From Planococcus glaciei (GTDB lineage: Bacteria > Bacillota > Bacilli > Bacillales_A > Planococcaceae): a stretch of 64,000 nucleotides of DNA. The stretch covers positions 248,001 to 312,000 of the forward strand of contig NZ_FNDC01000001.1 in the NCBI RefSeq assembly GCF_900099655.1, in the 5' to 3' direction. Below the pieces are notes generated by a model. The model was not told the origin of the DNA. It searched no databases and saw nothing but the letters and a program-made list of their open reading frames with translations. Shown in pieces: positions 51,173-59,930 of this stretch. Positions within the stretch are counted from its first letter, which is position 1, and each line of letters begins with the position of its first letter. A program made the position numbers and the translations under genes.

Positions 51173-54100
51173 TTAAACGGAAGAAGCTTCTTCCCCGCCC
51201 GAGCGGCCTTTTTTCTTTCTGCGGTGGTTGATCCGGTAAAATACGAGATACAATGCCGGAATCATGACCAAGGTGAAGATACTGGAGAATGTAAGGCCGG
51301 CAATGATGGTAATGGCCAGCGCTTCAAACAGCGGATCGCCCGACAATGCCACCGGGATCAGCGCCACAATCGATGTCAAAGACGTGAGCACAATCGGTTT
51401 AATGCGGGCATAGCCGGATTCGACAATCGCTTCATTAATATCGAAGCCGCCTGATAGTCTGCGGACTTCCACGAAATCAATCAATACGACTGCGTTCCGC
51501 ACCACTATCCCCGTCAAGGAAACGATTCCCATAACGCCAAGGAAACTGAGCGGCGTCTGGGTGATAAAGAGGCCAAGGATGGCGCCGGATATGCCAAGAT
51601 ACACAGCGATCAGCACAAGGAACGGCAGGCTGAATGATTTGAACTGGAAAGCAATGACCAGGTAAACAAGCAGGATGACCACCAGGAACAAGAGGCCGAT
51701 TTCCGTAAAGAAGGCTTCCTGGTCCGAGTTTTCCCCGCCGGTCGACAGTTCATAGCCATCTGCCAGCTCAGCGCGCTGTTCGTCCACCACTGCGAGCATC
51801 TTGCCTTCAAAATCATCCACTTCGCCAAACGCCCGCAATGTAATGGAACGCTCCGCATTTTGATGCGGAATCTGTGCGACGACAGATGTTTCTTCAGGCG
51901 TCAGCAATTGATCAAGCCCCACCAGCTGCGGCGGCCCTTGTCCGTTCAACACCGGCAGCTGGAAGTCAGCGAGTTCGATCGCTTCCCCGTCTTTAATGCC
52001 CGCCTGCTTCAATACTACGTCATAAGGCGTCTGCCCTTCGTAAATGCTGTACAGCGGAATGCCTTGTGTCAAAAGCTGAAGCTGGTTTGTCACGGTGCTG
52101 AGCGGAATCCGGTTTTCATCCAGGGCGTCATCGTTCGGCACATACCGGGTGGCCGGCACCGCTTCCCCGAGGTTATCGGTCACAACGTCTGCGCCGTTAG
52201 CCAGCATGTCTTCCGTCAAACCGTCACGCAGCGCCGTCAATTCCGCCAAGTCAGCGCCTTTTACCGTAACGGTTACCGGTGCTCCGGTCGGCGGCCCCTG
52301 GACAATCGTGCTCAGGAAAATTTCCGCATCGGGATACTGTTCCCGGAGTTCCGGCTGCCATTTGTCGATAAAGTCAGCAGCCGTCGTCTGTTCCCGGTCA
52401 ATCCGGAACGCAACTTGTCCCGTATTCGGACCGGTGTTGTCCATTGATGAAGCAAACAGGTTCGGCAAGCCGTCACCGGTAAAAATCGATACTTCATCGA
52501 TATCCGGTTCTTCGTCCTGCATTTTCCCTGTCAGTTCCTGAAGAAACTGATTCGTTTCTTCGATTGGTGTGCCTTCCGCAAGCCGCACATCCATCGTCAC
52601 TTCTTTGCGGTCAGCGGCCGGGAAAAATTCAAACGGCGTAAAGAAAGCTAGCGACAACAGTCCTGACGCCAGCACCAAACCGCCGATTCCTACGAGCAAG
52701 GGCCGCTTCAGCACGCCGCGCAGAATTTTCTCTGAATAAAAGACCGCCATTTTTTCGAGCGGTTTCCCCAGGAATCCAGGCGTATCTGAAATTTTCTTTT
52801 TGCCGCCGCGTTTGGTTTTCAAATACTGCATCATCGGCACAAGCGTAATCGACAGCACCGTTGATGCAATGATCGTCGTAATCAAAATGCTCGGCAATGC
52901 TTTGATGAATGCGCCGTTGCCGCCTGACAGCAGCAAGAGCGGCGAGAACGTCACCACAATGGCCAGACTTGATGCAATGATCGAAGAATAGACTTCCCGC
53001 ACGCCGTTGATCGCGCCGTCCATCGGAGAATCCCCCAGCTTGTAGCGGCGCTGGATATTGTCGTTAACGACAATGCTATCATCCACCAGAATCCCGATGG
53101 CGATAATCAGGCCGATCACAGAAATTTGGTTCAAATCGACGCCCATGAACGGAATCGGGATCAGGCCGATCAGGACTGAAGCAAGAACTGTCAACGCGAC
53201 GGCAAATGCCCCGTACAAAGTCAAGCCGGCAGTGGTAATGATCAGGACTGCCAATACCGCAATCAGCAATGATTCATACAAACTGTCGAAAATCGTATTC
53301 ACATTCTCTGCCTGGGATTCGTAGCGTTCCGCTTCGACTCCGGCCGGCAATGCATCGGTGAAGGCTTCAATCACTTCCGAAGCGTTCTCATCCACAGAAG
53401 GCACGTCCTGAGCCGATTTCAAAAAGACCGTATACGAAATGGCCGGCTGGCCCTGATACGTGACAATGTCCGTTTTGTTTTGATTGACGCTTTCAATGGT
53501 TGCTACATCTTCAAGAGGCACCGCTGCAGAACCGACGCGCAGCGCTTTTAATTTGTCGATGCCTTCTTTTTGCTGCACAGTCAGAAGCAATTGCTCATTG
53601 CCGTTGTCATGGGAGCCAAGCGACAAGGGCTGGTTCGCCTGCTGAAGCGATTCGAGCACTTCAAATGGCTGCACGCCGCTCTCGGCAAGCTTGTCCGTCT
53701 GGAGTTCAACCAGGATCTGGCGCCCGTCCAAACCTTTGACTTCCGTTCCTGCAACGCCGTCCACCGCTTCCACTTCTTCGCTCAAATCAGCGAACGCCGT
53801 TTCCATTTTCGCAAGCTCCGCTTCATCGCCGTAGAACATGTACGACACCAGCGGGAAGGTCAAATCAAGCTTTTCGACAGTGGGCGCCTGTGCCTGATCC
53901 GGAAACTGCGACGAAGCACGTTGGACCTGCTGCTGCATTTCCGTCACCAAATCAGCCGCATCAAACCCGTCCTCGATTTCCATCGTGATGATGGAAGCCG
54001 AATTCGAAGAAACCGACTGCATTGTGGAAATGCCATCCACTTTCTGCAATTCGCTTTCAATCGGATTGGTGATCGACGTTTCAATTTCCTCTGGGCCTGC

Positions 54101-54250
54101 ACCGGGCAATATCGTGGAAACCAGCACAAGATTCGGCGGCGTTTCCGGAATTTCACGCTGCGGCAGCGTCGTGAAGACATATGCTCCGATGACAGTCAGG
54201 ATGAAAAATAAAAATAAAAACAATTTCCCCCGTTCAAGTAGATAACGCAT
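51173..54250 (-). CDS. RND-family efflux transporter, Gram-positive type (SwrC/YerP-like)
   Basis: 1025-residue proton-driven exporter with 12 membrane helices and two large extracellular loops. RND motifs: FTTLPQREIPETPPNLVLVSTILPGAGPEEIE after helix 1, GLIIAIGILVDDSIVVNDNIQRR with the two Asp residues of the proton path in helix 4, and GIVVRNAVVLIDFVEVRR in helix 10-11. As in other Bacillota there is no outer membrane channel or adaptor gene nearby. SwrC in Bacillus subtilis exports surfactin; the substrate here is unknown. Monocistronic. Confidence 0.93.
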   Translation of the reverse strand: MRYLLERGKLFLFLFFILTVIGAYVFTTLPQREIPETPPNLVLVSTILPGAGPEEIETSITNPIESELQKVDGISTMQSVSSNSASIITMEIEDGFDAADLVTEMQQQVQRASSQFPDQAQAPTVEKLDLTFPLVSYMFYGDEAELAKMETAFADLSEEVEAVDGVAGTEVKGLDGRQILVELQTDKLAESGVQPFEVLESLQQANQPLSLGSHDNGNEQLLLTVQQKEGIDKLKALRVGSAAVPLEDVATIESVNQNKTDIVTYQGQPAISYTVFLKSAQDVPSVDENASEVIEAFTDALPAGVEAERYESQAENVNTIFDSLYESLLIAVLAVLIITTAGLTLYGAFAVALTVLASVLIGLIPIPFMGVDLNQISVIGLIIAIGILVDDSIVVNDNIQRRYKLGDSPMDGAINGVREVYSSIIASSLAIVVTFSPLLLLSGGNGAFIKALPSILITTIIASTVLSITLVPMMQYLKTKRGGKKKISDTPGFLGKPLEKMAVFYSEKILRGVLKRPLLVGIGGLVLASGLLSLAFFTPFEFFPAADRKEVTMDVRLAEGTPIEETNQFLQELTGKMQDEEPDIDEVSIFTGDGLPNLFASSMDNTGPNTGQVAFRIDREQTTAADFIDKWQPELREQYPDAEIFLSTIVQGPPTGAPVTVTVKGADLAELTALRDGLTEDMLANGADVVTDNLGEAVPATRYVPNDDALDENRIPLSTVTNQLQLLTQGIPLYSIYEGQTPYDVVLKQAGIKDGEAIELADFQLPVLNGQGPPQLVGLDQLLTPEETSVVAQIPHQNAERSITLRAFGEVDDFEGKMLAVVDEQRAELADGYELSTGGENSDQEAFFTEIGLLFLVVILLVYLVIAFQFKSFSLPFLVLIAVYLGISGAILGLFITQTPLSFLGVMGIVSLTGIVVRNAVVLIDFVEVRRLSGGFDINEAIVESGYARIKPIVLTSLTSIVALIPVALSGDPLFEALAITIIAGLTFSSIFTLVMIPALYLVFYRINHRRKKKGRSGGEEASSV

Positions 54251-54331
54251 AAGACACCTTCTTCCTTTAGATTTTTGTATAACTATTGTATAACCTCATT
54301 CTATGTATGGCTATTTTGAACACTTGAGTGC

Positions 54332-54360
54332 AAAAAAAAAAAGACCGGATTTCTCCGGTC
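54332..54360 (-). terminator. Terminator of the small membrane protein gene
   Basis: GACCGGA pairs with TCCGGTC; on the minus strand it is followed by a run of at least nine T. It touches the 3' end of the gene at 54366. Confidence 0.82.
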
Positions 54361-54365
54361 CCGTT

Positions 54366-54617
54366 TTAAGACAGCGGCAGATGCGTCGTTTTCTGTTTCA
54401 TGTAGTACGCTGCAGCAAAGATGGCGATGGGGACCAAAATACTGAGCCGGAACCAGATGCCTTGGCCACCAAGAAAAATCAGCATCATTGGAACCAGTAT
54501 GGCGGCACCGCTCCAAACAAGCGCTTTCCATGAACTTTTCCACAAACCGTAGATAAACAGGATGACCGAAGCAATGACCAGCGACCAGAGCAGAATACCC
54601 ATGACAAAGAGGCCCAT
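54366..54617 (-). CDS. Small three-helix membrane protein of unknown function
   Basis: 83 residues: MGLFVMGILLWSLVIASVILFIYGLW, then ALVWSGAAILVPMMLIFLG, then FRLSILVPIAIFAAAYYMKQK. I do not recognise a named family. The frame is open to 54680, but ATG 54617 has GGAGG 8 nt upstream and starts at the first hydrophobic segment. It lies between the RND pump and the TraB-family gene on the same strand, with its own terminator. A part in envelope function is possible only from its hydrophobic nature. Confidence 0.65.
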   Translation of the reverse strand: MGLFVMGILLWSLVIASVILFIYGLWKSSWKALVWSGAAILVPMMLIFLGGQGIWFRLSILVPIAIFAAAYYMKQKTTHLPLS

Positions 54618-54696
54618 CAGCAGTTCCTCCTCAACCGTAATGTCTTTCTGCTTTTCTATACCCCTTTTCCATTTTTTCAACGCTGCCCAAAATAAA

Positions 54697-54727
54697 AAAA
54701 CCAGACGCGAACCCTGCGTCTGGTTTT
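54697..54727 (-). terminator. Terminator of the TraB-family gene
   Basis: AAAACCAGACGC pairs with GCGTCTGGTTTT around a 7-nt loop, just past the stop codon; a T run follows on the minus strand. Confidence 0.9.
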
Positions 54728-54733
54728 AAGAAA

Positions 54734-55900
54734 TTATAGGTTTTTCAGGAATAGCCGGATTACATCGGCACCGCCGATAATATTGCCGGCTGCCGTTCCC
54801 AGGTTGGTGAGAACGACCACCAAAAGGACCCGTGTGACTTTATTGTCCCAGAAGCCTTTCAGCGTAAAGACATCTTTCGACAATGTTTCAAAATCGCCGA
54901 CATTCGGGCGTCTCACATAAGCCTGCATCAGGCCTGAGAACCAACCGGCAGCAAGCAGGGGATGCAGCGCACCGACCGGCCCTCCGACAAAAGCGGTCAA
55001 AATTGCCAACGGATGGCCAAATGCCAACGCGGCGCCGATTGCACCAAGTGAAGCGGTCCATAGAACCCAACTGATGGTGCCGTCAATGCCCGCTGCCGGA
55101 TTGTTGTAAAACGTGATGGTCAGCAGCACAACCAAAAGAATCGGCAGCGCCCATCCGATAATGGTCGGCCATTTCGATTTCGGCGGAACTTCGGACAGCG
55201 CTTTTAAATCATGGTCATTATGGATCTCTTTCGTAATCCCCGGTACATGGGCGGCGCCAAGAACCGCCACTACTTTATCGCCCGGCGCGTCTTTGATTTT
55301 CTGCGCCAAGTATTGGTCGCGTTCGTCGATCAGCGGTTTTTTCAGCCTCGGGAACGATTGCGTAAAATCGTTCAGTACCGCATTCAGCGTATCCTGCGAT
55401 TTCATTTTTTCAAGGTCTTCCTCGGAAATCGTCTCTTTGCTGAAAATGCTGAAGAACACCGAGGTCAATAGCTGTGCTTTGCCCATAAACCCGATATTGC
55501 TCCAAATCCGCGAGAACGTCACTTGGATGTTGCGGTCGGCAAGCACCAGTTCTGCCCCTGTTTCTTTGGCTGACGCGATTCCCTGAATCATCTCCTGGCC
55601 CGGCTTGATGCCGAACTGGTCCGCCAAGCGGTTCTGGAATGAGGAAATCGCCAGGTTCATCAGCAGCAGGCTCGATTTCTTTTCTTTGATGACTTTGAAA
55701 ATATCGGTCTCTTTCCATTTGCTGTTTTCCATGACTGACTGATAGCGCTGTGCATCAAGTTCTATGCAAACCGAATCCGGACGTTCCGTTTCGATGACCT
55801 GCTTGACTTGTTCTGCACTTTGGCGCGATACGTGCGCTGTCCCGATGAGGATCAGTTCACGGCCGTCAAGCTGGATGCGTGTAATATTTTCTTCATGCAT
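54734..55900 (-). CDS. TraB/PrgY-family membrane protein
   Basis: 388 residues. The TraB domain (about 1-230) has LILIGTAHVSRQSAEQV near the N terminus, SVCIELDAQRY, and VAVLGAAHVPGITKEI, giving the paired GTAHVS and GAAHVPG His motifs and a conserved Glu. Residues 240-388 are membrane-embedded (about 4-5 helices, ending NIIGGADVIRLFLKNL). The Tiki/TraB fold suggests a metalloprotease-like active site, and enterococcal TraB/PrgY acts against peptide pheromone; the role here is unknown. ATG 55900 with AAGGAAG upstream is preferred to a longer frame. Confidence 0.88.
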   Translation of the reverse strand: MHEENITRIQLDGRELILIGTAHVSRQSAEQVKQVIETERPDSVCIELDAQRYQSVMENSKWKETDIFKVIKEKKSSLLLMNLAISSFQNRLADQFGIKPGQEMIQGIASAKETGAELVLADRNIQVTFSRIWSNIGFMGKAQLLTSVFFSIFSKETISEEDLEKMKSQDTLNAVLNDFTQSFPRLKKPLIDERDQYLAQKIKDAPGDKVVAVLGAAHVPGITKEIHNDHDLKALSEVPPKSKWPTIIGWALPILLVVLLTITFYNNPAAGIDGTISWVLWTASLGAIGAALAFGHPLAILTAFVGGPVGALHPLLAAGWFSGLMQAYVRRPNVGDFETLSKDVFTLKGFWDNKVTRVLLVVVLTNLGTAAGNIIGGADVIRLFLKNL

Positions 55901-56033
55901 AAATTTTCTTCCTTCATAGAACTGATTTCTTTCCATAGAAACATGAAAAGACTGTCTATTTCAATAATGAATCACAACACCGAAAATATCAATGCAGGGC
56001 TCTTCGTTTCGCGATTTTTTTCGCAGGAAAGCG

Positions 56034-56882
56034 TCACAGTTCCGGAGCATTGAACGTATCGCCGCCTTGGATGGTTCCGCTGTCAAACCCTTTATAGAAC
56101 CAGCGTTTGCGCTGTTCGGAAGTGCCGTGTGTAAAACTCTCCGGAACCGCATAACCGCGCGAACGTTTCTGGATGGTGTCATCCCCGACCGCACTCGCTG
56201 CCGTCAAAGCTTCTTCCAGGTCGCCTTCTTCGAGAAGGTCCATACCCTGTGCGTGGTGGGCCCAGACACCGGCGTAGTAATCAGCCTGCAATTCAAGCTT
56301 GACCTGCAGTTTGTTGTATTCCTCTTCACTTAGCTGGTTCCGCAGGGGCTGCACTTGTTCCATCACCCCAAGCAGGTTCTGGACGTGGTGCCCAACTTCA
56401 TGGGCAATGACGTAAGCCATCGCAAAATCGCCCGGCGCCTGGAATTGCTGCTGCAGTTCATCATAGAAACTTAAATCGATGTAGAGCTTTTGGTCGCCCG
56501 GACAATAGAACGGACCGACTGCCGCCCCCGCGGTTCCGCAGGCAGACTCGACGCTGCCATTAAACAGGACCAGTGTCGGTTCGGCATACTCCATGCCCTG
56601 CTTCGCAAAGACTTCTGCCCAGACATACTCCGTATCCGCCAGTACGACCGATACGAAATCGGCCAATTCCTGTTCCTGCTCGGTTTCGACATAAGGCTCA
56701 TTTGACTGCGTACCGGTACTGCCCCCGTCCATCAGAATGCCCGGATCACCGCCAAGAAACGCAAACAACAGGACAATAAGCAAGCCGCCGATGCCGCCGC
56801 CCGCCACTAATCTTCCTCCGCCGCCTCCGGAACCTCTCCGGTCTTCGACGTTTCTGCTGGCTTGTCTGCCTCTCCATTTCAT
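56034..56882 (-). CDS. Neutral zinc metallopeptidase-like protein (YpfJ family)
   Basis: 282 residues. Residues 1-27 are polar and glycine-rich (MKWRGRQASRNVEDRRGSGGGGG), then one membrane helix (GGIGGLLIVLLFAFLGG), then an extracytoplasmic domain. The zinc motif HEVGHH is at about residue 160 in AYVIAHEVGHHVQNLLG, with LELQADYYAGVWAHH as the downstream Glu/Asp ligand region. CGTAGAAVGPFYCPGDQKLYIDLSFY is the YpfJ hallmark. Target unknown. GGAG lies 9 nt before the ATG. Confidence 0.92.
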   Translation of the reverse strand: MKWRGRQASRNVEDRRGSGGGGGRLVAGGGIGGLLIVLLFAFLGGDPGILMDGGSTGTQSNEPYVETEQEQELADFVSVVLADTEYVWAEVFAKQGMEYAEPTLVLFNGSVESACGTAGAAVGPFYCPGDQKLYIDLSFYDELQQQFQAPGDFAMAYVIAHEVGHHVQNLLGVMEQVQPLRNQLSEEEYNKLQVKLELQADYYAGVWAHHAQGMDLLEEGDLEEALTAASAVGDDTIQKRSRGYAVPESFTHGTSEQRKRWFYKGFDSGTIQGGDTFNAPEL

Positions 56883-56918
56883 AAAAATTCGCTCCTCGCA
56901 CATATGCTTTTCTTAAGC

Positions 56919-57554
56919 TTATACCCCATTTAGCTCACGTTCTAATCCACCTTGCGAAAGCCGGTAAATCAGGAAGCGTTCGCGGAAGTCGCGCTCGATG
57001 CCCGGAAGCGGGATTTCCGCCGTCTGTTCAAACAGCGTCCGGTGCTCCAGATAGTCCACGTAATCCTCCGACGGAAAAAACAGGATCAGCTCGACCGCAC
57101 GCGGCTCCCCTTCCACCGACTTTAAAATATTGTTGACGGTGGACATGAAAATCTGGACCGAAAACGGATTAAAGAAATAAAACCGGTTGTCTTTCGGCTG
57201 AATGTTATAGTCCTGCGCCAGGCAGCAGCAAAAATCGACCTTTCCTTTGGCGTGTTTATGCTTCTTCTCATAATTTGCCCGGTTTTCCAAAGCTTCTTCG
57301 TAAAAGGCTTTATCCATCTCGACGCCGGCCGACTCCGCACCGAAGCGGTGATGCACATAGAAATTAAGCCGCCCTTTGCCGCAGCCAAAATCGATGAGCC
57401 GGTCTTCAGGCGCCAGCCGGTATTCACTGAACAGAATGTCCAGCAGCGCATACGGCGTGGGCTCGTAGCGGTTGTGGTGCAGCGAGTCCGGAAAGCCCGC
57501 TTGGCTCTTCGCGGTGCGGATGTTCAATTGTTCATCGCGTTGCTGCTCATTCAC
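56919..57554 (-). CDS. SAM-dependent methyltransferase-like protein
   Basis: 211 residues with the class I motif DRLIDFGCGKGRLNFYVH (about residues 57-74) and the acidic AGVEMDKAFYEEALENR that follows. RFYFFNPFSVQIFMSTVNNIL corresponds to motif IV (FFNPF). Substrate unknown. The frame is open to 57761 but runs backwards into the riboswitch region; GTG 57554 lies 8 nt after GGAGG and gives VNEQQRDEQLNIRT, so I use it. Codirectional with the YpfJ-type gene but with a separate ribosome site. Confidence 0.8.
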   Translation of the reverse strand: MNEQQRDEQLNIRTAKSQAGFPDSLHHNRYEPTPYALLDILFSEYRLAPEDRLIDFGCGKGRLNFYVHHRFGAESAGVEMDKAFYEEALENRANYEKKHKHAKGKVDFCCCLAQDYNIQPKDNRFYFFNPFSVQIFMSTVNNILKSVEGEPRAVELILFFPSEDYVDYLEHRTLFEQTAEIPLPGIERDFRERFLIYRLSQGGLERELNGV

Positions 57555-57664
57555 AGTGCTTCCCTCCATTTCAGTAAAAATAGTACACCCTTCCCTTGCA
57601 TTTGGAAAGGGAATTTGATAAAGTTTAGCTAATTCAATATTTTCTTGCTCCTGTAAACACGGAG

Positions 57665-57838
57665 TGAGGATAGAGGCGCAAAAACCATCAGTACACGAAC
57701 CGAGGAGTATGAGATCCTTTGACGTTCCTGGAAAGGGGGATTTGCCGAAGCGGTGAGGCACTCATGGTCGACTCCGCTGGTTCTGCATTAAACAAATGCA
57801 GGACTGTCATATAGGAAACTATATGGAGGGCTATCTGA
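57665..57838 (+). ncRNA. Lysine riboswitch (L box)
   Basis: The conserved parts appear in order: GGATAGAGGCGCA, GAACCGAGGAGTATGAGATCC, GGAAAGGGGGATTTGCCGAAG, GGTCGACTCCGCTGG, CTGTCATATAGG and ATATGGAGGGCTATCT. A GCAGCAACGAG hairpin with a T run follows, then dapA. Lysine binding would cause termination before the first lysine-pathway gene. Confidence 0.96.
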
Positions 57839-57873
57839 CGCACAGAAACGATGGATGAACATTGTTTCTATAC

Positions 57874-57908
57874 GCAGCAACGAGACCCTCGTTGCTGCTT
57901 TTTTATTT
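57874..57908 (+). terminator. Lysine-riboswitch-controlled terminator
   Basis: GCAGCAACGAG pairs with CTCGTTGCTGC around a 3-nt loop, then TTTTTTATTTT. It lies between the aptamer and dapA. Confidence 0.92.
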
Positions 57909-57965
57909 TCCATGCGGCTGGTCCATCACCTCTGATTCTAAAAAAAATGAGAAAAGGGTGGTATT

Positions 57966-58847
57966 ATGAATTTCGGCCAAATTATTACAGCAATGGTGAC
58001 GCCATTTGATGCAAACGGGGAAATCGACTTTCCAGCAACGAAAAACTTAGTGGAGCATTTGATTGCCAACGGATCGGACGGGCTGGTAGTGGCCGGCACG
58101 ACCGGTGAATCGCCGACTCTTTCGACGGAAGAAAAAGTGCAGCTGTTCAAATTCGTTGTGGAAACAGCCAAAGGCCGCATTCCCATCATTGCCGGAACCG
58201 GATCAAACAACACACGTGCATCCATCTCACTGACCAAACAAGCGGAAGACGTCGGCGTCGATGCCATTATGCTGGTGACGCCGTATTACAATAAACCATC
58301 ACAGGAAGGCATGTTCCAGCATTTCCAGGCCATCGCCGCATCAACACGGCTGCCGATCATGCTGTATAACATCCCGGGGCGCAGCGTCGTCAACCTGTCT
58401 GTAGACACCGTTGTCCGTTTGTCGCAAATTGACAACATCGTCTCCATCAAAGAAGCAAGCGGCAACCTGGATGCCGCAGCTGAAATCATCGAACGCACCG
58501 ACGATTCCTTTACGCTTTACAGCGGCGACGACAGCCTGACCTTGCCGATTCTTTCGATCGGAGGCAACGGCATCGTCTCCGTTGCAGCGCACATCATCGG
58601 AAATGAAATGAAAGACATGATCACGAACTTCCGAAACGGCAACAATGCTGCGGCTGCGGCAGCACACCGCAAACTGCTGCCAGTCATGAACGCCTTGTTC
58701 GCTGCACCAAACCCGGTGCCGGTGAAAACGGCTTTGAACCTGTCAGGCGTTGAAGTCGGCGGCGTCCGCTTGCCGATGATTCCATTGAACGAGCAGGAAA
58801 CTCTAACTTTACGTCAGGCATTGTCGTCCGGCAGAGTCAATTCCTGA
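57966..58847 (+). CDS. dapA: 4-hydroxy-tetrahydrodipicolinate synthase
   Basis: 293 residues, TIM barrel. It condenses pyruvate with aspartate semialdehyde, the first step towards diaminopimelate and lysine. Motifs: GTTGESPTLSTEE at about 44-56, MLVTPYYNKPSQEGMFQHF, LYNIPGRSVVNL with the catalytic Tyr, and SIKEASGNL with the Schiff-base Lys. It stands alone here: asd and dapG, often next to it in Bacillus, are absent from the window. Under the lysine riboswitch. Confidence 0.96.
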   Translation: MNFGQIITAMVTPFDANGEIDFPATKNLVEHLIANGSDGLVVAGTTGESPTLSTEEKVQLFKFVVETAKGRIPIIAGTGSNNTRASISLTKQAEDVGVDAIMLVTPYYNKPSQEGMFQHFQAIAASTRLPIMLYNIPGRSVVNLSVDTVVRLSQIDNIVSIKEASGNLDAAAEIIERTDDSFTLYSGDDSLTLPILSIGGNGIVSVAAHIIGNEMKDMITNFRNGNNAAAAAAHRKLLPVMNALFAAPNPVPVKTALNLSGVEVGGVRLPMIPLNEQETLTLRQALSSGRVNS

Positions 58848-58872
58848 TTGGATTCACTGGCTGAAAACAAGC

Positions 58873-58905
58873 AAAACCGCTGAAGCATTGGCTTCAGCGG
58901 TTTTT
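58873..58905. terminator. Bidirectional terminator between dapA and the RsbR gene
   Basis: AAAACCGCTGAAGC pairs with GCTTCAGCGGTTTT; it serves two convergent genes. Confidence 0.9.
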
Positions 58906-58908
58906 AAT

Positions 58909-59751
58909 TTACTTCATCTCAGTCAATTTTTTGAACGCCTGCTTCAAGCTTCCGCCCAGTGCCAGCTGATTGACGTCGATTCCGAGCTGGATCATGGTTT
59001 GGGCAATTTCTGGACGGATGCCGGTCAAGACGGCTTTGACGCCGATCAGGTTCAAGGATTGCGTCAGCTTGATAATCTGCTCGGCAACCATCGAATCGAC
59101 TTTTACGACACCCGACAGGTCGATGATGAGAACGGAAACCTGCAGACGGCCAACAGCAAGCAAGGTTTTTTCGAGAATGTGCTGGGCGCGGTCCACTTCA
59201 ATAGCCCCGACTATTGGCAAGATAGCAATTTGGTCATTTACCGGGACAACCGGCGATGACAACTCCAGAAATTCTTTCCGGGCCACTGCCAAGTTCTTTT
59301 GATAACTGTTGATATACGTTGAACTGTAGGAATGGGCCGCATGGTCCAGCAGAGAATGGAAAAACTCCATCACTTCAAACAGGATTTCCAGCGGCATCTT
59401 TCTATACAGGGCTTCTGTTTTAATGACCTTGCCGATATGCTTGCGGTACAAATGCGTTTCCGCCAAAGCACTATCCAGCGACACGCCTTCTTTCAGGAAA
59501 TAATTTCCCGTAGCTTCCCCCCAGGTGGAAATTTCCTTAAAAACCGTTTCGGAATCGGTGTAATTTTGTATCGATTTTGCCAAAAGCGCCACAAAGTCCA
59601 TTCGGAACTGAGAGACAGCTTCCAGAAATTCTTTGTATGATCCCATTTCTTCATTGGTGGCATTTTTTAAGGTTTCTTCTTGTATAAGTTCGGCTATCAA
59701 ACGCTGGTCTTCTTCCACACGCTCTCCAAGCAACCTGAATTCTTTATCCAT
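58909..59751 (-). CDS. RsbR-family STAS stressosome protein
   Basis: 280 residues. Residues 1-150 form an all-helical, non-haem globin-like sensor domain (ending EVMEFFHSLLDHAAHSYSSTYINSYQKNL). Residues 160-275 are a STAS domain with VNDQIAILPIVGAIEVDRAQ, IDLSGVVKVDSMVAEQII (the phosphorylatable Ser region) and AVLTGIRPEIAQTMIQLGID. Members co-assemble with RsbS and RsbT into stressosomes that switch sigma-B. No rsbS or rsbT is in the window, so it is a distant paralogue like RsbRC or RsbRD. ATG 59751 has GGAGG 5 nt upstream. Confidence 0.9.
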   Translation of the reverse strand: MDKEFRLLGERVEEDQRLIAELIQEETLKNATNEEMGSYKEFLEAVSQFRMDFVALLAKSIQNYTDSETVFKEISTWGEATGNYFLKEGVSLDSALAETHLYRKHIGKVIKTEALYRKMPLEILFEVMEFFHSLLDHAAHSYSSTYINSYQKNLAVARKEFLELSSPVVPVNDQIAILPIVGAIEVDRAQHILEKTLLAVGRLQVSVLIIDLSGVVKVDSMVAEQIIKLTQSLNLIGVKAVLTGIRPEIAQTMIQLGIDVNQLALGGSLKQAFKKLTEMK

Positions 59752-59865
59752 CCTGACCTCCATAAGCATTATTCGTAAGATTTGTTAATTTATTATAACT
59801 GCCTCGAAACGCTACGGATACCTTTCTTCAAATATATTTCCACGGGATTTCAGCCCTTCCTGCAG

Positions 59866-59903
59866 AAAAAAAGCCTTTACAGTGAAAAAACACTGGAAAG
59901 GCC
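59866..59903 (-). terminator. Terminator of the rsbQ-GGDEF operon
   Basis: GCCTTTACAGTG pairs with CACTGGAAAGGC (one mismatch); a run of seven or more T follows on the minus strand. Confidence 0.85.
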
Positions 59904-59930
59904 TGGTTTTGAAAAATGTTCTGTTAACTC

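Noticed and set aside
57555..57761. N-terminal extension of the methyltransferase
   Set aside because: The frame runs through sequence opposite the lysine riboswitch, and GTG 57554 has a good ribosome site.
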